Part shown: positions 19,223-28,232 of the stretch, piece by piece | How the letters are laid out: each line of letters starts with the position of its first letter | Position numbering within the stretch: the first letter of the stretch is position 1 | NCBI RefSeq assembly: GCF_019047785.1 | Contig: NZ_CP077290.1 | Coordinates: 248,001 to 312,000 of the forward strand | Direction: 5' to 3' | Origin: Enterobacter cancerogenus | GTDB taxonomy: Bacteria > Pseudomonadota > Gammaproteobacteria > Enterobacterales > Enterobacteriaceae | Length of the DNA stretch: 64,000 bases | Translations under genes and position numbers: made by a program | Notes under the pieces: model-generated | What the model was told of the DNA's origin: nothing | The model's database searches: none | Seen by the model: only the letters and a program-made list of their open reading frames with translations

Positions 19223-19903
19223 TTAGCGGCGCGAGCGCACCACCTGGTAGCGACGGGTGAAATACTCGAACGGCGCGCTCCAGACGTGTACCAGACGGGT
19301 GAATGGGAAGATCAGGAAGATGGTCATGCCCAGCACGAGGTGGATGCGGAAAATGGGCGCTACGCCGCTCAGCATTTCCGACGATCCGCCTTTGAAGGTT
19401 ACAATTCCCTGCGCCCATCCCACCAGTTTCATCATCTCGCTGCCGTCTGGATACTGCGCCGAGAACGGAATCGTCGTCAGCCCGAGAATGCACTGAATCA
19501 ACAGGATACTCATGATAATGATATCCGGCGTGGTCGAGGTGGCGCGCACGCGCTGGTTAAACAGCCGGCGGACCAGCAACATGGAGCCGCCGATCAGCGT
19601 CAGCACGCCGCAAATCCCCCCGGCGATCATCGCCAGCTGCTGCTTAACGGCCACCGGCAAAAACCAGGCGTACATCCAGTGCGGGGTTAACATCCCGAAC
19701 AGATGCCCGAAGAAAATCCCGAGGATCCCGATGTGAAACAGGTTCGACGCCCAGTTCATGCCGCGCTTGCTGAGCAACTGGCTCGACGAGGCGCGCCAGG
19801 TGTACTGTCCGTAGTCGTAGCGCAACCAACTGCCAATGAAAAAGACGGTGGCGCAGATGTAGGGGTAAATGTCATAGAAAAACACGTTGAGGTAGTGCGT
19901 CAT
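19223..19903 (-). CDS. narV: Nitrate reductase Z gamma subunit (cytochrome b)
   Basis: This 226-residue membrane cytochrome has the length of E. coli NarV and near-identical segments ([34 protein letters not shown]). Five membrane helices carry the heme b ligands, with His in [16 protein letters not shown] and in the C-terminal IHLVLG and [12 protein letters not shown]. It takes electrons from quinol on the periplasmic side and passes them to NarY and NarZ. It overlaps narW by 4 bp and is the last gene of narUZYWV. NarV rather than NarI is preferred because of the neighbours nhoA and narU. Confidence 0.94.
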   Translation of the reverse strand: MTHYLNVFFYDIYPYICATVFFIGSWLRYDYGQYTWRASSSQLLSKRGMNWASNLFHIGILGIFFGHLFGMLTPHWMYAWFLPVAVKQQLAMIAGGICGVLTLIGGSMLLVRRLFNQRVRATSTTPDIIIMSILLIQCILGLTTIPFSAQYPDGSEMMKLVGWAQGIVTFKGGSSEMLSGVAPIFRIHLVLGMTIFLIFPFTRLVHVWSAPFEYFTRRYQVVRSRR

Positions 19904-20595
19904 TTTGGGCCTCCGGCGCCGACGTCCACATACTGCGGTGCAACGTCCTGGCTAAAGCGTCGTTGATATTGCTGCATCGGCGAACTGTCGCACGATGTGG
20001 CGTTGTCCTCGATAAACTTCACCTGTTCCTCTTCCCAGACGGCGTCCAGCGCCTGGCGGGTATCATCCCTTTTTTCACCGGAAACCTGCTGCGCCACGCT
20101 GTCGCTGGAGAGACGACTGTCGGCAAAACGCAGTAGCGCATCAAAAAGCTGATAATGCGCTACGCCGCGCTGCTTCAGGCGTCCGCCAATCAGCGCCAGG
20201 ATCGGCGCGACGTTTTGCAACCCTTCGCGTGCCTCCGCGTCGCTGACAATGCTGAGATACTCCAGATAGAGCGGCAGATAGTCCGGCAGCTCGCGGCAGT
20301 CCAGCTCAAGCCCGGCTTTCTCATACTGGCCCATCAGATCGACCATCGCCTGCCCGCGATCGCGGGACTCGGCGTGCACATGTTCGAACAGCAGCAGCGA
20401 GGTGGCGCGACCCCGCTCAAACACCTCGCACCACTCGGCCTGCTTATCCAGCAGCGCTGCCCCAAGGTGCTGCCGGGCAAACGGCAGCAGCGCGGGGGCA
20501 TCCTGTTCGATAAGGGAAAACGCCTCCTCGCGGCTTTCCCACAGCACCTCATCGGGATACTCAATCAGTAGCGCGATGATTTTCAGGATCTGCAT
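19900..20595 (-). CDS. narW: Nitrate reductase Z assembly chaperone (delta)
   Basis: This 231-residue cytoplasmic chaperone of the NarJ/TorD type is all-helical and starts [20 protein letters not shown]. It is not part of the final enzyme; it helps insert the molybdenum cofactor and anchor NarZY to NarV. Length and position equal E. coli NarW. Its start codon meets the narY stop and its stop overlaps the narV start. Confidence 0.93.
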   Translation of the reverse strand: MQILKIIALLIEYPDEVLWESREEAFSLIEQDAPALLPFARQHLGAALLDKQAEWCEVFERGRATSLLLFEHVHAESRDRGQAMVDLMGQYEKAGLELDCRELPDYLPLYLEYLSIVSDAEAREGLQNVAPILALIGGRLKQRGVAHYQLFDALLRFADSRLSSDSVAQQVSGEKRDDTRQALDAVWEEEQVKFIEDNATSCDSSPMQQYQRRFSQDVAPQYVDVGAGGPK

Positions 20596-22139
20596 TATTC
20601 TCCCTCCCCGTGTTCGCGCACCTCGGTGATGTTGATGGCATCAATGCGGCTGCTGTTGAAGAGGTTGAATTTGGTGTCGGAGCCGTGGCAGCCGTCGCCA
20701 AAGGTAAATCCGCAGCCGTTTTTCTCCGGGAAGGCGTCACGCGCCATTTCGCGGTGGCTGGTCGGGATCACAAAGCGGTCTTCGTAGTTGGCAATAGCCA
20801 GATAGCGATACATCTCCTCAACCTGCGCTTCGGTCAGCCCCACCTCTTCAATGGCGCGGGTATCGGTCACGCCTTCCACGGTCTGGGAGCGTTTGTAGTG
20901 ACGCATCGCCATCATGCGCTTCAGGGCGCGCAGCACGGGAGCCGGGTCACCGGCGCTCAGCATGTTTGCCAGGTACTGCACCGGAATGCGCAGGCTTTCC
21001 ACCGCCGGCAGAACGCCGTCGCTTTGCGGCAGACCGCCCGCATCGGCATAAGACTGAATAGGCGACAGCGGCGGAACGTACCAGACCATCGGCAGGGTAC
21101 GGTATTCCGGGTGCAGCGGCAGGGCCAGCTTCCAGTCCATCGCCAGTTTGTAGACTGGCGAACGCTGCGCGGCGTCGATTGTGTTCTGAGGAATACCCTG
21201 TTTCAGCGCTTCTTCAATGATCGCCGGGTCGTGCGGGTCAAGGAAGACGTCGCACTGACGCTCGTACAGATCGGTTTCGTGCTCGGTGCTGGCCGCTTCT
21301 TCAATCCGATCCGCGTCGTACAGCAGCACGCCGAGATAGCGGATTCGTCCCACGCAGGTTTCCGAACAGACCGTTGGCTGGCCGGACTCAATGCGCGGAT
21401 AGCAGAAGATGCATTTTTCGGACTTACCGCTTTTCCAGTTGAAGTAAATTTTCTTGTACGGGCAGCCGCTGATGCACAGACGCCAGCCGCGGCATTTGTC
21501 CTGGTCGATCAGGACAATCCCGTCTTCCTCACGTTTGTAGATCGCGCCGCTTGGGCAGGTGGCCGCACAGCTTGGGTTCAGGCAGTGCTCGCACAGGCGC
21601 GGGAGGTACATCATGAAGGTGTTTTCAAACTGGCCGTACATCTCTTTCTGGATCTTCTGGAAGTTGCGGTCGCGGGCGCGCTTCTCGAACTCGCCGCCGA
21701 GCAGTTCTTCCCAGTTTGGCCCCCAGACGATTTTATCCATTCGCTTGCCGTCGATAAGCGAGCGCGGGCGCGCAGTAGGGAGGTGATCGCCCTCCGGCGC
21801 GCGGTGCAGATCCTGATAATCAAAAGTGAACGGTTCATAATAATCATCAATCTGCGGCATGACCGGGTTCGAAAAGATTTTCGACAGGACGCCGAGCTTG
21901 CTGCCGAGGCGCGGGGTCAGCTTGCCGTGAATGCCGCGGATCCAGCCGCCTTGCCACTCGTCCTGGTCTTCCCAGTTTTTCGGATAGCCAATGCCCGGTT
22001 TGGTTTCAACGTTGTTAAACCACGCATATTCCATCCCTTCGCGCCCGGTCCAGACGTTTTTGCAGGTGACCGAGCAGGTGTGACAGCCGATGCACTTATC
22101 GAGATTCAGTACCATTCCAACCTGTGAGCGTATTTTCAT
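20595..22139 (-). CDS. narY: Nitrate reductase Z beta subunit (Fe-S)
   Basis: This 514-residue electron-transfer subunit has four ferredoxin-type Cys groups: CIGCHTCSVTCK near the N-terminus, CEHCLNPSCAATCP, CRGWRLCISGCPYKK (with the Trp-for-Cys change that makes the [3Fe-4S] cluster) and CIFCYPRIESGQPTVCSETC. It links the heme of NarV to NarZ. The sequence is full length and intact. It overlaps both neighbours by 1-4 bp, as expected for coupled subunits. Confidence 0.95.
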   Translation of the reverse strand: MKIRSQVGMVLNLDKCIGCHTCSVTCKNVWTGREGMEYAWFNNVETKPGIGYPKNWEDQDEWQGGWIRGIHGKLTPRLGSKLGVLSKIFSNPVMPQIDDYYEPFTFDYQDLHRAPEGDHLPTARPRSLIDGKRMDKIVWGPNWEELLGGEFEKRARDRNFQKIQKEMYGQFENTFMMYLPRLCEHCLNPSCAATCPSGAIYKREEDGIVLIDQDKCRGWRLCISGCPYKKIYFNWKSGKSEKCIFCYPRIESGQPTVCSETCVGRIRYLGVLLYDADRIEEAASTEHETDLYERQCDVFLDPHDPAIIEEALKQGIPQNTIDAAQRSPVYKLAMDWKLALPLHPEYRTLPMVWYVPPLSPIQSYADAGGLPQSDGVLPAVESLRIPVQYLANMLSAGDPAPVLRALKRMMAMRHYKRSQTVEGVTDTRAIEEVGLTEAQVEEMYRYLAIANYEDRFVIPTSHREMARDAFPEKNGCGFTFGDGCHGSDTKFNLFNSSRIDAINITEVREHGEGE

Positions 22140-25100
22140 TTTTTCGCCTCCTGAACCTGATCCCGACCTTCGCCGTCCAGCCAGTTAATGTTTTTCATTT
22201 TGCGGATCATGATGAACTCGTCGCGGTTGGAGCCAACGGTTCCGTAATAGTTAAAGCCGTAGGCCAGCTGCGCGTATCCGCCAATCATGTGCGTCGGTTT
22301 TGGACAGATGCGCGTCACCGAGTTGTGGATCCCGCCGCGCCGCCCGGTCACTTCAGAGCCTGGAATGTTCAGGATGCGCTCCTGGGCGTGGTACATCATG
22401 GTCATGCCCGGCGGCACGCGCTGGCTGACCACCGCTCGGGCGGTTAACGCACCGTTGGCGTTGAAGGCTTCGATCCAGTCGTTATCCTCAATGCCCAGTT
22501 CACGGGCGTCGGTTTCGCTTATCCAGACAATCGGGCCACCGCGAGACAGCGTCTGCATCAGCAGGTTTTCACTGTAGGTGGAGTGAATGCCCCATTTCTG
22601 GTGCGGCGTCAGGAAGTTCAGCGCTTTCTCCGGGAAGCCGTTCGGCGGGATTTCGCGCATGTGGGTGACGCTGCGGGTGTCTATCGGCGGGCGATAGGCC
22701 ACCAGGCTTTCACCAAAGGCGCGCATCCAGACATGGTCCTGATACAGCTGTTGACGGCCAGACAGCGTGCGCCACGGGATCAGCTCGTGAACGTTGGTGT
22801 ACCCGGCGTTATAGGAGACGTGTTCGCTCTCAAGCCCGGACCAGGTTGGGCTGGAGATGATTTTGCGCGGCTGAGCCTGAATATCGCGGAAGCGAATCTT
22901 CTCGTCTTCTTTGTTCAACGCCAGATGAGTGTGGTCGCGTCCGGTCATCTCCCCGAGCGCTTCCCAGGCTTTCACCGCCACCTGACCGTTAGTTTCCGGG
23001 GCGAGGGCGAGGATCACTTCCGAGGCGTCAATTGCCGTTTCAATACGTGGGCGGCCTTTGGCCGGGCCGTCGAGCTTGACGTAGTTGAGCTTGCCAAGGA
23101 ATTCGACCTCCTTCTGGGTATTCCACGAGATGCCTTTCCCGCCGTTGCCGAGTTTATCCAGTAGCGGACCGAGGGCGGTAAAGCGCTCGTAGGTTTCCGG
23201 ATAGTTACGTTCGACAACGGCGATGCCCGGCGCGGTTTTACCCGGGATCAGATCGCATTCACCCTTGCGCCAGTCCTGAATATCAAACGGCTGCGACAGC
23301 TCGCCGGGGGAGTCGTGCTGCAAAGGCTGCAACACCACGTCGGTTTCGGTACCCAGATGGCCGACGCAGGCCTCCGAGAACACTTTGGCAATGCCTTTGT
23401 AGATCTCCCAGTCGCTGCGTGATTCCCAGGCAGGGTCAACGGCGGCGGAGAGCGGGTGAATAAACGGATGCATATCCGAGGTATTCATGTCGTCTTTTTC
23501 ATACCAGGTGGCGGTCGGCAGGACGATATCGGAGAAGAGGCAGGTGCTGGACATACGGAAATCGAGCGTGACCAGCAGATCCAGCTTCCCTTCGATGGCA
23601 GCGGTTTGCCACTCCACCTCTTCCGGCTTCACATCGTCGGTCGAGCCTAAATCTTCCCCCTGAATGCCGCTTTCGGTACCCAGCAGGTACTTGAGCATGT
23701 ACTCGTGGCCCTTACCGGACGAGCCGAGGAGGTTCGAGCGCCAGACGAACAGGTTGCGCGGATGGTTTTTGCCGTTGTCGGGCTGTTCGCAGGCGAGGCG
23801 TACGTCCCCCGATTTCAGCCCCTGAACGGTATACTCCTGCGGCGTCATTCCGGCCGCGTCGGCGCGGGCTTTGATGTGTAGCGGGTTGAGGTTCAGCTGC
23901 GGCGACGACGGGAGCCAGCCCATGCGCTCGGCGCGAACGTTGAAGTCAATCAGGTGGCCGGTGAATTTGGTGGCGTCCGCCAGCGGCGAGAGCAACTCCC
24001 GCGCGGTCAGCTTTTCGTAACGCCACTGGCTGGCATGGTTGTAGAAGAATGAGGTGCTGTTCATCTGGCGCGGCGGGCGGTTCCAGTCCAGCGCGAACGC
24101 GAGGGGGAGCCAGCCGGTCTGTGGCCGCAGTTTTTCCTGGCCGACATAGTGCGACCAGCCGCCGCCGCTTTGCCCGACGCAGCCGCAGAAGACCAGCATG
24201 TTGATCATCCCGCGGTAGTTCATGTCCATGTGGTACCAGTGGTTCACACCGGCCCCAAGGATGATCATTGAGCGTCCGTGAGTTTTGTGCGCCGTGTCGG
24301 CAAACTCGCGGGCGATTTTTTCAATCAGCCAGGCGGGCACGCCGGTAATATGCTCGCCCCATGCCGGGGTATAGGCTTTGATGTCGGCGTAATTTACCGC
24401 CGCGTTGCTGTCCTCCAGACCGCGGTCGAGGCCGTAGTTCGCCAGCACCAGATCGTACACGCTGACGACGCGTTGCTGGCTGCCGTCAGCAAGCGTCAGG
24501 GTTTTGCTCGGCACGCGGCGCAAGAGCACCGGCTCCTGCTTCACGCTGCGAAAGTGCGGGTTTTCATTGCCGCCGAAATAGGGGAAGGCTACGTCCGCAA
24601 TGCTGTCGTGGCTGTCGAGCAGAGAGAGCGTCAGCTCGGTCTCCTGACCGGCAGACAGCGACTCAAGGTTCCATTTGCCTTTTTCACCCCAGCGGAAACC
24701 GATCGATCCGTTCGGCACAACCAGATCCCCGGCGGCGTCAAAGGCGATGGTTTTCCACTCGGGGTTATTGGCTTCCCCCAGGCCGTCGGCCAGGTCGGAG
24801 GCGCGAAGCATTCTGCCCGGCACCACGCGGCCATCTGCCTGCTCGTCCAGCAGCACCAGCATTGGCATATCGGTGTACCGACGGCAGTAGTTGAGGAAGT
24901 AGTCGCTCGGGTTATCGAGGTGAAACTCTTTGAGGATCACGTGGCCCATCGCCATGGCAAGCGCGCTGTCGGTGCCCTGTTTTGGGGCCAGCCACTGATC
25001 GCTGAGCTTCGCCACCTCGGAGAAGTCCGGCGTGATGGCGACGGTTTTAGTGCCCTTGTAGCGCACTTCGGTAAAGAAGTGGGCATCCGGGGTACGCGTC

Positions 25101-25876
25101 TGCGGCACGTTGGAGCCCCAGGCGATGATGTAGCTGGAGTTGTACCAGTCGGCGGATTCCGGCACGTCGGTCTGCTCGCCCCAGGTCATCGGCGAGGCGG
25201 GCGGTAAATCGCAGTACCAGTCATAAAAACTCAGGCAGGTGCCGCCCAGCAGGGAGAGGTAGCGCGTCCCCGCCGCGTAAGAGACCATCGACATCGCCGG
25301 GATCGGCGAGAAGCCCGCCACGCGGTCGGGGCCGTAGTTTTTGATGGTCCAGACGTTGGCAGCGGCAATCAACTGGTTCAGCTCTTTCCAGTTCGAGCGA
25401 ATAAACCCGCCGCGTCCACGCGCCTGGCGGTAGCTCTGCGCTTTCTGCGGATCGCTCTGGATGGCATCCCAGGCGAGCACCGGGTCAATATGCTGGGCGA
25501 GCGCCTCGCGCCACAGCTCAATCAGTTTGCGGCGCACCAGCGGATACTTCAGGCGGTTAGCGCTGTAGAGATACCAGGAGTAGCTTGCGCCACGCGGGCA
25601 GCCGCGCGGCTCATGGTTAGGCAGGTCGGGGCGGGTGCGGGGGTAGTCGGTTTGCTGCGTCTCCCAGGTCACCAGGCCGTTTTTGACGTAAATCTTCCAG
25701 CTACAGGAGCCGGTACAGTTCACGCCGTGGGTGGATCGCACGATTTTATCGAACTGCCAGCGCTGGCGATAGCTGTCCTCCCAGTCGCGGTTGGTGTGAT
25801 ACACCTGACCGTGACCATCGGCGAAACTGTCGCCTTTGGTTTTGAAGTAACGGAAGCGATCCAACAGTTTACTCAT
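22136..25876 (-). CDS. narZ: Nitrate reductase Z alpha subunit (molybdoenzyme)
   Basis: This 1246-residue catalytic subunit has exactly the E. coli NarZ length. The N-terminal FS0 cluster ligands are visible as HGVNCTGSCSWK followed by RGCPRGASYSWY (one His and three Cys). The bis-MGD domain follows, with the YNSSYIIAWGSNVPQTRTPDAHF region. It reduces nitrate to nitrite on the cytoplasmic face. In E. coli this second enzyme is expressed at low level, is independent of FNR and nitrate, and is RpoS-dependent; the same is likely here (inference). Confidence 0.96.
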   Translation of the reverse strand: MSKLLDRFRYFKTKGDSFADGHGQVYHTNRDWEDSYRQRWQFDKIVRSTHGVNCTGSCSWKIYVKNGLVTWETQQTDYPRTRPDLPNHEPRGCPRGASYSWYLYSANRLKYPLVRRKLIELWREALAQHIDPVLAWDAIQSDPQKAQSYRQARGRGGFIRSNWKELNQLIAAANVWTIKNYGPDRVAGFSPIPAMSMVSYAAGTRYLSLLGGTCLSFYDWYCDLPPASPMTWGEQTDVPESADWYNSSYIIAWGSNVPQTRTPDAHFFTEVRYKGTKTVAITPDFSEVAKLSDQWLAPKQGTDSALAMAMGHVILKEFHLDNPSDYFLNYCRRYTDMPMLVLLDEQADGRVVPGRMLRASDLADGLGEANNPEWKTIAFDAAGDLVVPNGSIGFRWGEKGKWNLESLSAGQETELTLSLLDSHDSIADVAFPYFGGNENPHFRSVKQEPVLLRRVPSKTLTLADGSQQRVVSVYDLVLANYGLDRGLEDSNAAVNYADIKAYTPAWGEHITGVPAWLIEKIAREFADTAHKTHGRSMIILGAGVNHWYHMDMNYRGMINMLVFCGCVGQSGGGWSHYVGQEKLRPQTGWLPLAFALDWNRPPRQMNSTSFFYNHASQWRYEKLTARELLSPLADATKFTGHLIDFNVRAERMGWLPSSPQLNLNPLHIKARADAAGMTPQEYTVQGLKSGDVRLACEQPDNGKNHPRNLFVWRSNLLGSSGKGHEYMLKYLLGTESGIQGEDLGSTDDVKPEEVEWQTAAIEGKLDLLVTLDFRMSSTCLFSDIVLPTATWYEKDDMNTSDMHPFIHPLSAAVDPAWESRSDWEIYKGIAKVFSEACVGHLGTETDVVLQPLQHDSPGELSQPFDIQDWRKGECDLIPGKTAPGIAVVERNYPETYERFTALGPLLDKLGNGGKGISWNTQKEVEFLGKLNYVKLDGPAKGRPRIETAIDASEVILALAPETNGQVAVKAWEALGEMTGRDHTHLALNKEDEKIRFRDIQAQPRKIISSPTWSGLESEHVSYNAGYTNVHELIPWRTLSGRQQLYQDHVWMRAFGESLVAYRPPIDTRSVTHMREIPPNGFPEKALNFLTPHQKWGIHSTYSENLLMQTLSRGGPIVWISETDARELGIEDNDWIEAFNANGALTARAVVSQRVPPGMTMMYHAQERILNIPGSEVTGRRGGIHNSVTRICPKPTHMIGGYAQLAYGFNYYGTVGSNRDEFIMIRKMKNINWLDGEGRDQVQEAKK

Positions 25877-25944
25877 GACATTTCTCCTGCTCCGATAACA
25901 TTGCCGGACAGCACTGCACCGCCCTCCGGCAAAAGAGAATTTTG

Positions 25945-27330
25945 TTATTGTTGTGAGGATTTACGGCCATAAACCAGCCAGGTGACAAAGACACAAACGA
26001 TGTAAAACACGAGGAACACTTTCATGGCGCCCACCGGCGAACCGGTCATCGCCAGCGAAGTACCGAAGGCCTTGGGAATAAAGAACCCGCCCACCGCGCC
26101 AATCGCAGAGATAAAGCCCAGCGCCGCGGCCGTTTCGGTTACCGCTTCGTGCTGCGCCTGTTCGTCCGTTCCGCCTTCCTGCTTAACGCGGTTTAGGGTG
26201 ATTTGGCGGAAAATAACCGCAATCATCTGGAACGTCGAGCCGCTGCCGAGGCCTGCGGTGAGGAACAGCCCCATAAAGACCAGGTAGAAGGCGATGAAGC
26301 TGCCGGACCCGCTACCGGGCAGCGTCAGGAAGATCAGCGCGCTAAACACGGCCATAAAGATAAAATTAATCAGCGTCACGCGTACGCCGCCCAGCCTGTC
26401 GGAGATCATGCCGCCCGCCGAGCGCGCCAGAGCGCCAATCAGCGGGCCAAAGAAGGCGAGGTGCAGGATATTGACGTCCGGGAACTGGGTTTTCGACAAC
26501 ATGGCAAAACCCGCCGAAAAACCGATAAACGAGCCGAAGGTCGCGAGATAGAGCAGGCTCAGTAGCCAGAGGTGAAAACGCTTCAGAACCGGAAGCTGAC
26601 TGGCAATCGAGGCCTTAGAGCTGGCGATATCGTTCATGCCGAAGAACGCGGCAATAGTGGCCAGCAGCAGCAGCGGCGCCCAAATCCAGGCGGCATTCGC
26701 CAGCCACAGGGTTGAGCCGTCTTCCTGGGGCACGCCGTGAACCCCAAGGAAGGTGAACATTGGCAGGAAGATCACCAGCGGGGCGATCAGCTGCATGACG
26801 CTCACGCCGAGATTGCCCAGCCCACCGTTGATGCCCAGCGCGCTACCCTGGCGGGATTTCGGGAAGAAGAAGCTGATGTTGCCCATACTGGAGGCAAAGT
26901 TTGCGCCCGCAAAACCGCACATCAGGGCGATCACGATAAATACCCAGTAGGGCGTGGCGGTGTTCTGAATCGCAACGCCTAACCACACGCAGGGAATAAT
27001 CAGAATTACGGTGCTGAAGACGGTCCAGTAACGCCCGCCAAATATCGGCACCATAAAGGAATAGGGGACGCGCAATATTGCCCCGGAAAGAGAGGGTAAC
27101 GCGGTTAACATAAACAGCTGATCGGTAGTGAAATTAAATCCGACTTTATTAAGATTTACCGCAATGGCGCTAAATAACATCCATACGCAAAAGGCGAGTA
27201 GCAGACAGGCCACGGAGATAATCAAATTTCGTCGCGCAATATGTTTCCCTTTATTTTCCCAAAACTGCGCGTTTTCCGGTTTCCAGTTACTCAAAAGGTA
27301 ATGATTATTTTTCTCATTTTGTTGTGACAT
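25945..27330 (-). CDS. narU: Nitrate/nitrite transporter NarU
   Basis: This 461-residue major-facilitator protein has 12 membrane helices and the two nitrate-signature stretches, GFAGANFASSMGNISFFFP and the later GLGSGSTFQMIAVIFRQIT. The N-terminus NEKNNHYLLSNWKPENAQFWENKGK matches NarU/NarK. Position at the head of narZYWV makes it NarU. The 209 bp upstream (27331-27539) hold its promoter and the smvR terminator; no FNR or NarL site stood out there. The 68-bp narU-narZ gap is unremarkable. Confidence 0.94.
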   Translation of the reverse strand: MSQQNEKNNHYLLSNWKPENAQFWENKGKHIARRNLIISVACLLLAFCVWMLFSAIAVNLNKVGFNFTTDQLFMLTALPSLSGAILRVPYSFMVPIFGGRYWTVFSTVILIIPCVWLGVAIQNTATPYWVFIVIALMCGFAGANFASSMGNISFFFPKSRQGSALGINGGLGNLGVSVMQLIAPLVIFLPMFTFLGVHGVPQEDGSTLWLANAAWIWAPLLLLATIAAFFGMNDIASSKASIASQLPVLKRFHLWLLSLLYLATFGSFIGFSAGFAMLSKTQFPDVNILHLAFFGPLIGALARSAGGMISDRLGGVRVTLINFIFMAVFSALIFLTLPGSGSGSFIAFYLVFMGLFLTAGLGSGSTFQMIAVIFRQITLNRVKQEGGTDEQAQHEAVTETAAALGFISAIGAVGGFFIPKAFGTSLAMTGSPVGAMKVFLVFYIVCVFVTWLVYGRKSSQQ

Positions 27331-27445
27331 AGCGCCCTCTTGCTTAATTAAATGAAGAAAAAATTAAGTGAAAACAGTCAGATGCTTGAAGGATGTTAAA
27401 TATATTTTTTGGATGTTTTGGGATACTTCTGAAAGGATAGATAAA

Positions 27446-27488
27446 AAAGCGACCCCGGGAGAAAGAGATGGGAAAGCAGGGTCGCTTT
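27446..27488 (-). terminator. Large-loop terminator-like hairpin after smvR
   Basis: On the minus strand AAAGCGACCC (27488-27479) pairs perfectly with GGGTCGCTTT (27455-27446) across a 23-base loop, and TTTTTT runs on from the stem end (27448-27443). It lies about 52 bp beyond the smvR stop. The pairing is strong enough for termination, though the loop is unusually long. Confidence 0.55.
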
Positions 27489-27539
27489 ATGTGTTACCAA
27501 TTGTAACTTTTTGTGGGAATTACTACCACCGAGGGAGTA

Positions 27540-28115
27540 TTAAAACAATTCCAGCGAAATCATTTTATCCAGATGTTTATTAAAGGCGGCGTCGTCTATT
27601 TCAGGCATATTTAAAACATAAATGCCGTCGAGACCACAGACCAGGCCGATCAAGCGCCAGGCAACGTCTTCGGCGCGGTCGGTCAGGGTAAAGTCTCCGG
27701 CGTTTGCACCTGCATTAATAATGGCGACCGTCTCCTGATGCCACATCTCCATCGTCAGCACGTACGCGCCTTTGATATCGTTGTCACGGCTCGCCAGAAT
27801 CTGCGCTTCGCGCCACAGGCGGATATAGGGTTCAAAGCCACCTTCATCGCTGCCGAGCATGGCGCGCAGCCGTTCACGCCAGCTTGCGTCGTCACCGACC
27901 ACTTCCGCGTCCAGCAGCTCGCGGATAAGCCGAACGAACGCCAGCGATTTGAGTTCGCCACCGGAGGTGAAATGGTGATGCACCTGTCCCGTGGCGACCC
28001 CGGCCTCCGCTGCAATCCTCCGTACCGTCATGGCCGCCAGTCCTTCGCTCAGCGCGACGCGCATGGCTGCCAGTAAAATCTCTTCCCGTCGCTCATCCTT
28101 GCTCAGATAACGCAT
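27540..28115 (-). CDS. smvR: TetR family repressor SmvR
   Basis: This 191-residue TetR-type regulator has an N-terminal helix-turn-helix, MTVRRIAAEAGVATGQVHHHF, at about residues 29-49 and a helical ligand domain. It is divergent from smvA. In Klebsiella and relatives SmvR represses smvA, and loss-of-function mutations raise tolerance to chlorhexidine and other cationic biocides. Here the protein appears intact. Two inverted repeats in the shared promoter region are probable operators. Confidence 0.88.
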   Translation of the reverse strand: MRYLSKDERREEILLAAMRVALSEGLAAMTVRRIAAEAGVATGQVHHHFTSGGELKSLAFVRLIRELLDAEVVGDDASWRERLRAMLGSDEGGFEPYIRLWREAQILASRDNDIKGAYVLTMEMWHQETVAIINAGANAGDFTLTDRAEDVAWRLIGLVCGLDGIYVLNMPEIDDAAFNKHLDKMISLELF

Positions 28116-28158
28116 TTTTTCTCACTCTCAATGGGGATGAAACAAGTGTAACAAAGCA

Positions 28159-28209
28159 CTGGACAAGTGTTCAACTTTACGTAGGATCGCAGCCTGGACA
28201 TGTGTCCAG
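28159..28209. promoter_or_regulatory. Two candidate SmvR operators
   Basis: CTGGACATGTGTCCAG (28194-28209) has perfect 7-base arms about a 2-base centre. A second copy, CTGGACAAGTGTTCAA (28159-28174), shares the left arm and most of the right. They start 35 bp apart, between smvR (start 28115) and smvA (start 28233), so one repressor could cover both promoters. The assignment to SmvR is by position. Confidence 0.6.
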
Positions 28210-28232
28210 TTTTCAGAATAAAAAGGATATTT

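Noticed and set aside
20610..22127. Long 505-codon open frame on the plus strand opposite narY
   Set aside because: It lies wholly inside narY, which has full Fe-S motifs. High GC third positions create long antisense frames; no domain is seen in it.
24278..25207. 309-codon open frame opposite narZ
   Set aside because: It is fully antisense to the molybdoenzyme, which is intact over 1246 residues.
19223..27330. The primary nitrate reductase narGHJI with narK
   Set aside because: Neighbours nhoA and yddG/fdn and the order narU-narZ-narY-narW-narV match the second E. coli enzyme, and narXL is absent from the upstream side.
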